A DNA stretch of 64,000 bases, from contig NZ_CP033087.1 in NCBI RefSeq assembly GCF_003691365.1, forward strand, positions 1-64,000, in the 5' to 3' direction. The notes beneath the pieces are model-generated. The model was not told where the DNA came from. It was given only the letters and a program-made list of their open reading frames with translations, and ran no database searches. The stretch is from Commensalibacter melissae (GTDB lineage: Bacteria > Pseudomonadota > Alphaproteobacteria > Acetobacterales > Acetobacteraceae). Below, one piece after another: positions 55,340 through 62,509 of the stretch. The translations under genes and the position numbers were made by a program. How positions within the stretch are numbered: the first letter of the stretch is position 1; each line of letters starts with the position of its first letter.

Positions 55340-56395
55340 ATGATGATTAAACAAATATCAGGTAACAAAACATTAAAGATTGGAATCATTGGTACTGGAG
55401 CTATTGGTCAGGATCATATCAAACGATGTACGAACTTTTTATCAGGAGTCGAGGTTGTTGCTGTCAGTGACATTGATAAAAAATCTGCACAGAATGCCAT
55501 TTCCACATATGGATTGGATGCTAAAGCATATGAATCAGGGAACGATTTGATTCAAGCGAAAGAGGTGGATGCAATTATCATTGCCTCTTCAGGTAAAACC
55601 CATGCGGAATATATATTGTCTGGCATTGAGGCAAAAAAATTCATTTTTTGTGAAAAGCCGCTGGCAACGACAATCGAGGAATGTCAAGCAATCATTGAGG
55701 CTGAGCAAACATATGGAAAACGTTTAGTTCAGGTTGGATTTATGCGCTCTTATGATCGGCGATATCAAGAACTGAAAAAAATCATTCAAGATAAAAAATT
55801 AGGCCAGATCCTGATGATACATGCGGCACATAGGAATCAGGAGTGTCCAGAGAATTTTACATCTGAAATGGTTATAACGGATACCTTAATTCATGAACTG
55901 GATATATTTCGTTGGTTGTTGAACGATGAATTTGTTACCGCAAGTATGATTCCAATCCGTAAAACATCAAAAGCGCCAAAAGGCTTGCAGGATCCTCAGT
56001 TTGCACTTTTGGAAACCCAATCAGGAATCAGAATTAATGTGGAATTATTTGTAAACTGTCAATATGGTTACGATATCAAATGTGAAATTGTGGGTGAAGA
56101 AGGTGTGGCCAGCTTACCCGCTCCTGCTGCTGTTTCAATATGCCAGCATGAAAAACGGTATGATCAAATTTTGGCAAATTGGCAGGATTGGTTTTTGGAA
56201 GCCTATAATATTGAAATACAGGAATTCATTAATGAATGTCTGGTTGGAAAATTACAAGGTCCGGACGCATGGCGGGGATATATGGCGACTTATGTGGCCG
56301 AATTCTGTATTGAATCTCAAAAAAAAGGTCAGGAAATTGCAATACCCGTCTTGAAATGTCCCGATTTTTATAGGTCTGATAATAAAATTGAGTAA
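55340..56395 (+). CDS. Gfo/Idh/MocA-family oxidoreductase, inositol-dehydrogenase-like
   Basis: A 351-residue NAD(P)-dependent oxidoreductase. Rossmann fold GIIGTGAIGQDHIKR, then FCEKPLATT with the conserved Lys, QVGFMRSYDRRYQ, and the C-terminal alpha/beta domain with TDTLIHELDIFRWLL carrying the active-site Asp and His. IolG (myo-inositol 2-dehydrogenase) is the closest group I recognise. Start at ATG 55340 (or 55343) with AAGAG before it; the longer ORF begins in AT-rich leader. It is next to polyol dehydrogenases and likely oxidises a sugar or polyol. No other inositol genes (iolB-E) are seen. Confidence 0.85.
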   Translation: MMIKQISGNKTLKIGIIGTGAIGQDHIKRCTNFLSGVEVVAVSDIDKKSAQNAISTYGLDAKAYESGNDLIQAKEVDAIIIASSGKTHAEYILSGIEAKKFIFCEKPLATTIEECQAIIEAEQTYGKRLVQVGFMRSYDRRYQELKKIIQDKKLGQILMIHAAHRNQECPENFTSEMVITDTLIHELDIFRWLLNDEFVTASMIPIRKTSKAPKGLQDPQFALLETQSGIRINVELFVNCQYGYDIKCEIVGEEGVASLPAPAAVSICQHEKRYDQILANWQDWFLEAYNIEIQEFINECLVGKLQGPDAWRGYMATYVAEFCIESQKKGQEIAIPVLKCPDFYRSDNKIE

Positions 56396-56467
56396 ATTTA
56401 TAAAAAATTGGAATATATTTTAAGTATAGAATCTAAATCATGATTATTTTTAACAGATAATGAGGAA

Positions 56468-56791
56468 ATGATGAATGCTGTAAAACAGAATTATGGGGAT
56501 GGTAAATTGGTTTGCTATAAAACTTTGCCAATATGGAATGTAAAAACTTTACCAAAATCTTTCAAGGAATGCCATAATACAAAAGAGGGTGTCTGGGCAA
56601 AATTAAAGATATTATCAGGATCTTTGGTAATGGAATTTTTGAATGATAAAAAAGAAATTGAGAAAGAAACTGAATATTCAGTTGTGCATCAACCTGAAAT
56701 GATAAAGCCACGCCAATATCATAAAATCGCTTCCTGCAGTGAGGATATGACCTGTCAGTTATCTTTTTATACAGTTTCGTCAAATGATTGA
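56468..56791 (+). CDS. DUF1971 domain protein
   Basis: A 107-residue small cupin-like protein. It has LPIWNVKTLPKSFKECHNTKEGVWAKL, the DUF1971 signature (Trp and HNTK), then HQPEMIKPRQYHKIA and CQLSFYTV. The family includes the N-terminal domain found with tellurite-resistance TehB proteins, but its role is unknown. It follows the Gfo/Idh gene by ~70 bases. Its stop is 15 bases before a bidirectional terminator. Confidence 0.82.
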   Translation: MMNAVKQNYGDGKLVCYKTLPIWNVKTLPKSFKECHNTKEGVWAKLKILSGSLVMEFLNDKKEIEKETEYSVVHQPEMIKPRQYHKIASCSEDMTCQLSFYTVSSND

Positions 56792-56806
56792 TACGGGTAT
56801 CTCCTG

Positions 56807-56848
56807 TTCCATAGACTATTAATCGATACCAATTAATAGTCTATGGAA
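56807..56848. terminator. Bidirectional terminator between DUF1971 and rpiB genes
   Basis: 17-base perfect arms (56807-56823 and 56832-56848) with an 8-base loop, located exactly between two convergent stop codons. Confidence 0.8.
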
Positions 56849-56858
56849 TTATGTAGGA

Positions 56859-57317
56859 TTACTCGGAAATTGCTTTATCTTCGTAATACGCAATTCTTTT
56901 TACCTTAGGCTCTGATCTACCTTTTTCATATTCAGAATCAAGCCAGGCCTGAAGGATTGTTTTTGCCAGTTCTTCACCGATAACACGGGCACCTAATGTG
57001 ATGATTTGTGCATTATTGCTTTTTCTGGCCCGTTCGGCGGAATAGGTATCATGGCATTGAGCCGCACGAATGCCGGGTATCTTATTTGCAACAATTGCCA
57101 TTCCTATTCCAGTGCCACAAATCAAAATCCCTCTTTCATGTTTGCCGGACTTGATTGCCTGTCCTACAGACCAGGCAATATCCGGATACAGATTTGAATC
57201 GCGATTGGAATCGCTACTGTAGTCTGTCACTTCAATATTGTTGGATTGAAGCCAGTCTACGATTTTATTTTTTAAGTCAACAGCAGCATCATCGCAGCCG
57301 ATAGCAATAGAAGGCAT
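56859..57317 (-). CDS. rpiB: RpiB/LacAB-type sugar-phosphate isomerase
   Basis: A 152-residue isomerase. The core is SIAIGCDDAAVDLKNKIVDWL, then YPDIAWSVGQAI and the catalytic Cys in GILICGTGIGMAIVANK, followed by the phosphate-binding Arg/His region GIRAAQCHDTYSAERARKSN. RpiB enzymes interconvert pentulose/ribose 5-phosphates; related DerI/EryI enzymes convert D-erythrulose 4-phosphate to D-erythrose 4-phosphate. Position opposite the EltD-like gene, close to the DhaK/DhaL genes, favours the tetrose role, but ribose 5-phosphate isomerase is also possible. Divergent from the EltD-like gene. Confidence 0.85.
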   Translation of the reverse strand: MPSIAIGCDDAAVDLKNKIVDWLQSNNIEVTDYSSDSNRDSNLYPDIAWSVGQAIKSGKHERGILICGTGIGMAIVANKIPGIRAAQCHDTYSAERARKSNNAQIITLGARVIGEELAKTILQAWLDSEYEKGRSEPKVKRIAYYEDKAISE

Positions 57318-57527
57318 TTTTATATTCCTTAAAATTTCTCAAAATATTTCATTGTATTGGTGTATTAAAAATATTTTTAAAGATTCCCATTTATAGTATG
57401 TATTTTATAAAGTTTTTCACCAATAAATATACAAGTAATTTAGATTAAAAGATCACAAGAAGTTTATTTGTTTTTGAATATATTCTGGCTGATCATCATA
57501 GTAAACATTACAGATGAGCAGAGAAAA

Positions 57528-58643
57528 ATGATGGAAAAAAACGGTAAACCTTCTATTACAAAAATAGATAATATTCCCAAGACAATGAAAGCAATTGTTG
57601 CTTATGCGCCACATGATTACCGTTTGGAAGAGGTTCCTGTACCACAAATTGGGTCTGAAGAAATTCTTGTTAAAGTAGAGGCGTGTGGAATTTGCGCTGG
57701 GGATACCAAAGCATTTGATGGGGCACCAAGTTTTTGGGGGGATGAAAAGCAACCTGCCTATATTAAGGCTCCCATGATACCCGGTCATGAATTTATTGGG
57801 CATGTTGTTGCCTATGGCGATAAAATCAAAGATTTCAAACTGAATGACCGTATTATTTCCGAACAAATTGTTCCTTGTTGGGAATGCCGTTTCTGTAAAC
57901 GTGGTGAATACTGGATGTGTGAAAAACACGATCTTTACGGTTTTCAAAACAACGTTAATGGCGGCATGGCAGAATATATAAAATTGCCTAAAGAAGCGAT
58001 TAACTATCATTTGCCAGATGATCTTCCCATGAAACAGGCTGTTCTGGTTGAACCATATGCCTGTTCATTACATGCCGTGCAACGTGCAAGTGTTAAGTTG
58101 GGAGATTTTGTGGTGCTATCTGGTGCTGGCACTCTGGGTTTAGGTATGATTGGCGCATTGAAAAAATCCGGCCCCGACAAACTGGTTGTTCTTGATTTGA
58201 ATGATGATCGTTTAGCACTGGCTAAGAAATTCGGTGCTGATATCGTGATGAATCCAGCCCGTGAAGATGTCGTCAAGAAAATCAAGGATATGACCGAAGG
58301 ATATGGTTGCGATATTTATATTGAAGCTACGGGTGCAGGCAAATCAGTAGAGCAGGGTCTGTCAATGATTCGCAAACTTGGTCGTTTTGTTGAATTTTCT
58401 GTATTCAAAGATCCAGTATCGGTTGACTGGAGTATCATTAGTGATCGTAAGGAGTTGGATGTCTTGGGATCACATTTGGGTCCTTATTGCTATCCCATGG
58501 TGATCAAGGGAATACAAAATGGTGATTTTCCAACGGAAGGCGTTGTAACGCATGTTTTCCCGCTAAAAGATTTTAAAGAAGCTTTTGACATAATGAAAAA
58601 AGGAGTGGGTTCTTTAAAGGTCGTACTCGATCCAAATTTATAA
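57528..58643 (+). CDS. Erythritol/L-threitol dehydrogenase-like zinc ADH
   Basis: A 371-residue MDR enzyme. Catalytic zinc ligands in GICAGDTKAF, PGHEFIGHV and VEPYACS; structural zinc Cys4 present as CWECRFCKRGEYWMC. The ISEQIVPCWECRFCKRG, KHDLYGFQ and DWSIISDRKELDVLGSHLGPY segments strongly resemble EltD, the erythritol/L-threitol dehydrogenase of tetritol pathways. It would make L-erythrulose (or another ketotetrose). Start ATG 57528 or 57531 after GAGAAAA; the upstream in-frame TTG has no RBS. First gene of a five-gene plus-strand set. Confidence 0.85.
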   Translation: MMEKNGKPSITKIDNIPKTMKAIVAYAPHDYRLEEVPVPQIGSEEILVKVEACGICAGDTKAFDGAPSFWGDEKQPAYIKAPMIPGHEFIGHVVAYGDKIKDFKLNDRIISEQIVPCWECRFCKRGEYWMCEKHDLYGFQNNVNGGMAEYIKLPKEAINYHLPDDLPMKQAVLVEPYACSLHAVQRASVKLGDFVVLSGAGTLGLGMIGALKKSGPDKLVVLDLNDDRLALAKKFGADIVMNPAREDVVKKIKDMTEGYGCDIYIEATGAGKSVEQGLSMIRKLGRFVEFSVFKDPVSVDWSIISDRKELDVLGSHLGPYCYPMVIKGIQNGDFPTEGVVTHVFPLKDFKEAFDIMKKGVGSLKVVLDPNL

Positions 58644-58707
58644 TTTATTGAATTTTAGCCATCTAATTATTTGAAAGTAATTTATTTACTAAGAGGGAGA
58701 CCTGCAC

Positions 58708-59985
58708 GTGAACAAAGTCATAGAGAGACTTTTCATTTCTCCAAAATTGATGTTGGGTTATTTTGGAGTATTAATTTTCATGGCTGGTGAAGGGCTGGAA
58801 CAGAACTGGTTGTCTCCCTTTTTACAACAGCATGGTCTAACTGCACATCAGGCTTCTACCATTTTCACGGTTTATGGATTGATGGTTGCCATTTCATCAT
58901 GGCTTTCAGGTGTTTTGGCAGAGATTTTCGGGGTTCGGAAAGTGATGACCATTGGACTTGTCCTTTTTTTTGTAGGGTCATTTCTTTTTTTGGTTTTTGG
59001 TATTCCAACTTATAATTTTAGCGTTATATTGCCTACCTATGCAGTGCGGGGACTTGCTTATCCTCTGTTCGCTTATGGTTTTCTAGTTTCAGTTGCATAT
59101 GAGGCTCCCCGTGAACGGTTGGGAGGTGCTGTCGGTATGTTCTGGCTTGTTTATGCAGGTGGGATTTCCGTTCTGGGAACTGGCTATTCAAATATTATGC
59201 TTTATTATTTCCATATGGAAAACCTTCATTTATTGTGGACAGCATTGATTTTTGTTGCTGTAGGTGCTGTTATTGCATTGAGTCTAAGTGGGAAAAAATC
59301 TGCCCAAAATAATTATCCAGAAGATGATGAAACCCATTCATTAAAACATTTGTTAAAAGGTTTAACGATTGTTTATGAAAAACCAAAAGTGGGGATTGGT
59401 GGTCTTGTCCGGATGATTAATACAAGTGCCGCATACGGTTTTTCAGTTTTTATGCCAACTTTTTTATTCGGTATGGGATATGCTGAAAATGCGTGGCTTG
59501 AAGTTGCCGTGTATTTATGGATGGGTAATGTTGTATTCAATCTTATCTTTGGGGCCGCAAGTGACAAATTGGGGTGGCGTAACGTTGTTATGTGGTTTGG
59601 CTGTATAGGCTGTGCATTGAGCGTTATGGCATATACCTATTGCATTTCTATTCATGCGGATCTTTTCACCATAAAAATATGCGCCGCTATATATGGTGCA
59701 TTGCTTGCAGCATTTGTTCCTTTATCAGCCATTATGCCAAATCTTGCCCCTGAAAATAAGGGTGCGGCCATGTCAATTCTTAATTTTGGTGCAGGAATGA
59801 GTTACTTTTTTGGTTATGCAATTGTCATGCTTTTTCAAGGGATCATTGGTAATTTCGGGGTAATGTACATTTATATTGGGCTCTATTTTGTTGCTGCAGC
59901 ATTAATGATTTTTGTCAAGGTTCAACAATATAAAAATGAAACAATTGATCAAGAAGTCGGTGTGGCAATAGAAGAAACATTATAG
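58708..59985 (+). CDS. RbtT/DalT/CsbX-family MFS transporter (second copy)
   Basis: A 425-residue 12-TM transporter. GEGLEQNWLSPFLQQHGL and AISSWLSGVLAEIFGVRKVM match the first MFS protein of this island at the same positions, so the two are paralogs. GTG start with AGAGGGAGA 8 bases upstream. It sits between the EltD-like and SDR genes, which makes it the likely importer of the polyol those enzymes oxidise. C-terminal VQQYKNETIDQE tail is short and polar. Confidence 0.87.
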   Translation: MNKVIERLFISPKLMLGYFGVLIFMAGEGLEQNWLSPFLQQHGLTAHQASTIFTVYGLMVAISSWLSGVLAEIFGVRKVMTIGLVLFFVGSFLFLVFGIPTYNFSVILPTYAVRGLAYPLFAYGFLVSVAYEAPRERLGGAVGMFWLVYAGGISVLGTGYSNIMLYYFHMENLHLLWTALIFVAVGAVIALSLSGKKSAQNNYPEDDETHSLKHLLKGLTIVYEKPKVGIGGLVRMINTSAAYGFSVFMPTFLFGMGYAENAWLEVAVYLWMGNVVFNLIFGAASDKLGWRNVVMWFGCIGCALSVMAYTYCISIHADLFTIKICAAIYGALLAAFVPLSAIMPNLAPENKGAAMSILNFGAGMSYFFGYAIVMLFQGIIGNFGVMYIYIGLYFVAAALMIFVKVQQYKNETIDQEVGVAIEETL

Positions 59986-60003
59986 CCTATTAAGGAGAGG
60001 TTT

Positions 60004-60759
60004 ATGTCAACAAATCAAATGTTTGATTTATCAGGTAAAACTGCACTTGTTACCGGGGGGGCTGCCGGTATCGGAAACGAGATTGTTCGGACTTTTTTAC
60101 AAAAAGGTGTAAAGGTAGCGTTGTTGGATCGACTTGATACCATTGATCAAGTTGCAAAAAATCTAAGTCCAGATAATGCTATTGGTATCCAGGTTGACGT
60201 AACGAATAAAAAACAGGTTGATCAGGCAGTAAAAAAAGTTGTTGATCATTTTGGCCGTATAGATATTGCTGTAAATTGTGCGGGTGTTGCTTTGCTTGAT
60301 GCAGCTGAAACGCTCAGTGAGGAAATGTGGAATGCGACTATTAATATTAATTTAACTGGTACCTATTGGGTTGCCCAGGCAGTGGGAAACGTGATGTTAA
60401 AACAAAAGAGTGGATCCATTATTAATATGGCTTCACAGGCGGGGGTTATCGCCTTGCAAAAACATGCTGCTTATTGTGCCAGCAAGGCAGGTGTTATTGG
60501 ATTGACACATGTACTGGCATTGGAATGGGGACCTCATGGGATCAATGTTAATGCGATTTCTCCAACCGTTGTTTTGACGGAACTTGGGAAAAAAGCATGG
60601 GCAGGTAAAGTTGGTGAGGATATGAAGGCGCAAATTCCCATGCGCCGTTTTGCTGAACCCGAACAGATTGCCGCTGCAGCTGTTTATCTTGCCAGCTCTG
60701 AAGCATCTATTGTGAATGGTGCTAATTTAGTCATTGATGGTGGATTTACCATTCAATAA
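60004..60759 (+). CDS. SDR-family polyol dehydrogenase (DthD/GolD-like)
   Basis: A 251-residue classical SDR. VTGGAAGIGNEIVRTFLQ, NCAGVALLDAAE, NMASQAGVIALQ, YCASKAGVIGLTHVLALEWGP and GANLVVDGG-type C-terminus (NLVIDGGFTIQ) are present. It resembles D-threitol dehydrogenase (DthD) and galactitol dehydrogenase-type enzymes. A G7 tract occurs within the TGG codons near 60055-60061. Follows the MFS gene by 18 bases with GGAGAGG as RBS, so it belongs to the same operon. D-threitol is a fair, untested substrate. Confidence 0.85.
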   Translation: MSTNQMFDLSGKTALVTGGAAGIGNEIVRTFLQKGVKVALLDRLDTIDQVAKNLSPDNAIGIQVDVTNKKQVDQAVKKVVDHFGRIDIAVNCAGVALLDAAETLSEEMWNATININLTGTYWVAQAVGNVMLKQKSGSIINMASQAGVIALQKHAAYCASKAGVIGLTHVLALEWGPHGINVNAISPTVVLTELGKKAWAGKVGEDMKAQIPMRRFAEPEQIAAAAVYLASSEASIVNGANLVIDGGFTIQ

Positions 60760-60788
60760 AAAGAAATAAAAAATAATGAGAATAAATA

Positions 60789-61793
60789 ATGACAATGAAC
60801 AGAATTATTAATGATCCAGATTTAGTCGTTGAAGATGCAATCGAGGGATATGTCGTCGCCCATCCAGAATTTTTTGAAAAAACGGATAATTCTAGAGTTC
60901 TAAAATATTCAGGTTCAGAAAAAAAAGGTAAAGTTGGCATTATTACAGGTGGCGGTTCCGGTCATGAACCAGCCTTTCTGGGATATGTAGGTAAAAATAT
61001 GGTTGATGCAGTTGCAATTGGGGAAATTTTTTCCTCTCCCACTGCTGGTGCATTTTTGGATGCAATGAAAGCCGCAGATTCAGGTGCTGGTGTTGCTTGT
61101 TTATACGGTAATTATGCTGGCGATAATATGAATGTCAAGATGGCAATAAAGAAGGCCACAGCCGCTGGTATTACAGTCAAAACAGTTGTTGCCAATGATG
61201 ATGTCGCTTCCGCACCGGCCAGTGAAATAGAGAAACGCCGCGGTGTTGCGGGTGAAATCCTTATGTGGAAAATTGGTGGGGCTGCCGCTGCCGAAGGATA
61301 TGATCTTGATGGTGTTATTGCCGCTGCTCAAAAAGCAATAAATAACTGTCGTTCAATTGGGGTTGGCTTGAGTTCTTGTACTATTCCTGCAGTTGGAAAA
61401 CCAAATTTCCATATTGAAAAAGGAACAATGGAATTGGGTATTGGCCATCATGGTGAACCTGGAATCAAGGTTGTTCCTATAGAAACGGCAAAAGAGATGG
61501 CGGAAACCATGCTTCATCCAATCATGGAGGAAGGTCTTTTTGAACCCGGATCTGAAGTGGTCGTGCTGGTTTCCGGCCTTGGAGCAACACCTGTTATGGA
61601 GCTTTATATCTATTATGCAGAGGTTGAACGTCTTTTGAAGGCTAAAAATGTCAAGATCCATCGCTGTTATGTAGGAAATTATTTTACTTCTCTTGAAATG
61701 ATGGGTGTGACGCTTTCCGTTATGAAATTAGATGCGGAATTAAAAAAACTGATTGATATTCCTGCACGTTCTTTGGGTTTGGTACAGGAGTAA
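60789..61793 (+). CDS. dhaK: Dihydroxyacetone/erythrulose kinase subunit DhaK
   Basis: A 334-residue DhaK domain protein. GGGSGHEPAFLGYVG near residues 54-68 and NYAGDNMNVKMA around 108-119 form the substrate pocket; the covalent substrate-binding His is in HGEPG (H221). It would bind a C3-C4 ketose (dihydroxyacetone or erythrulose) as a hemiaminal. The kinase is split: DhaL is encoded separately 5 bases downstream. In the tetritol pathways of mycobacteria the related kinases phosphorylate erythrulose. A natural ATG at 60789 (or 60795) begins the gene. Confidence 0.9.
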   Translation: MTMNRIINDPDLVVEDAIEGYVVAHPEFFEKTDNSRVLKYSGSEKKGKVGIITGGGSGHEPAFLGYVGKNMVDAVAIGEIFSSPTAGAFLDAMKAADSGAGVACLYGNYAGDNMNVKMAIKKATAAGITVKTVVANDDVASAPASEIEKRRGVAGEILMWKIGGAAAAEGYDLDGVIAAAQKAINNCRSIGVGLSSCTIPAVGKPNFHIEKGTMELGIGHHGEPGIKVVPIETAKEMAETMLHPIMEEGLFEPGSEVVVLVSGLGATPVMELYIYYAEVERLLKAKNVKIHRCYVGNYFTSLEMMGVTLSVMKLDAELKKLIDIPARSLGLVQE

Positions 61794-61798
61794 ATGGC

Positions 61799-62443
61799 AT
61801 GACAGAAGTGGCTAAAATTGAAAATGGCACCGAGATTGTTGATGATCTAATCAGCTGTATCGTGAATAACCGTGATTATTTAAGCGAGATTGACGGTGCG
61901 ATCGGTGATGGTGATCATGGGATCAACATGGCAAAGGGATTTAACATTTGCAAACATCGTATTGATGGGAAAAATCTTTCATTGTCAGAAGCCTTTGAAA
62001 TATTAAGTGATTCCCTGATGGAGGGGATTGGTGGTTCAATGGGGCCTTTATATGGCAGTATTTTTGCTGGATGGGCTGAGGCAATTCAAGGTAAAAGTAC
62101 CTTGAATTCAAATGAATTCAAGGAAATGCTTTCAAAAGGGTTGCATGAATTACAGGAAATTAGTTCTGCCAAACAGGGTGATAAATGTTTGCTTGATACT
62201 TTAATGCCTGCAATTGAAGGATTCAAAAAAGCGAATGAATCCGGAAAAACATTTCATGAAGCTTTGATTATTATGAAACAGGCAGCACATGATGGTAAGG
62301 AATCCACCCGCAATCTTGTTGCTAAAATAGGTCGTGCCAGTCGTTTGGGTGAACGTTCAAAAGGCATTTTGGATGCTGGTGCAACTTCTTGCTGTTTGTT
62401 GTTAACGCAACTTGCGGACAGTATTTCGAAAAGAATTTCCTAA
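61799..62443 (+). CDS. dhaL: Kinase subunit DhaL
   Basis: A 214-residue DhaL domain protein. The nucleotide/Mg site is IGDGDHGINMAKGF (D37, D39, H40 with D32 before), followed by GGSMGPLYGSIFAGWAEA and CLLDTLMPAIEGF. It supplies the nucleotide for transfer to the DhaK-bound substrate. No DhaM or PTS gene lies in this window, so either ATP is the direct donor or DhaM is elsewhere. CAGGAG lies 8 bases before the ATG. Ends at a 38-base perfect hairpin. Confidence 0.9.
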   Translation: MTEVAKIENGTEIVDDLISCIVNNRDYLSEIDGAIGDGDHGINMAKGFNICKHRIDGKNLSLSEAFEILSDSLMEGIGGSMGPLYGSIFAGWAEAIQGKSTLNSNEFKEMLSKGLHELQEISSAKQGDKCLLDTLMPAIEGFKKANESGKTFHEALIIMKQAAHDGKESTRNLVAKIGRASRLGERSKGILDAGATSCCLLLTQLADSISKRIS

Positions 62444-62465
62444 ATTTTTAAAAAATAAAATACAA

Positions 62466-62503
62466 GTTATATACATTATCGATTTATCGATAATGTATAT
62501 AAC
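62466..62503. terminator. Long perfect hairpin between dhaL and oprB
   Basis: 18-base perfect arms (62466-62483 and 62486-62503) with a 2-base centre. It lies between convergent genes and is followed by CTTTTATT on the plus strand. Most probably a bidirectional terminator; the tight centre would need a few unpaired bases to form an RNA loop. Confidence 0.75.
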
Positions 62504-62509
62504 CTTTTA

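Noticed and set aside
57453-58010. 185-residue ORF opposite the EltD-like gene
   Set aside because: It overlaps a gene with clear zinc and NAD motifs; its composition (Phe/Asn/Ile-rich) is typical of antisense shadow frames.
62100-62123. Perfect 10-4-10 inverted repeat inside dhaL
   Set aside because: It falls within conserved-length coding sequence (around TLNSNEF), and no reason for a regulatory site there was found; probably chance from EcoRI-like repeats.
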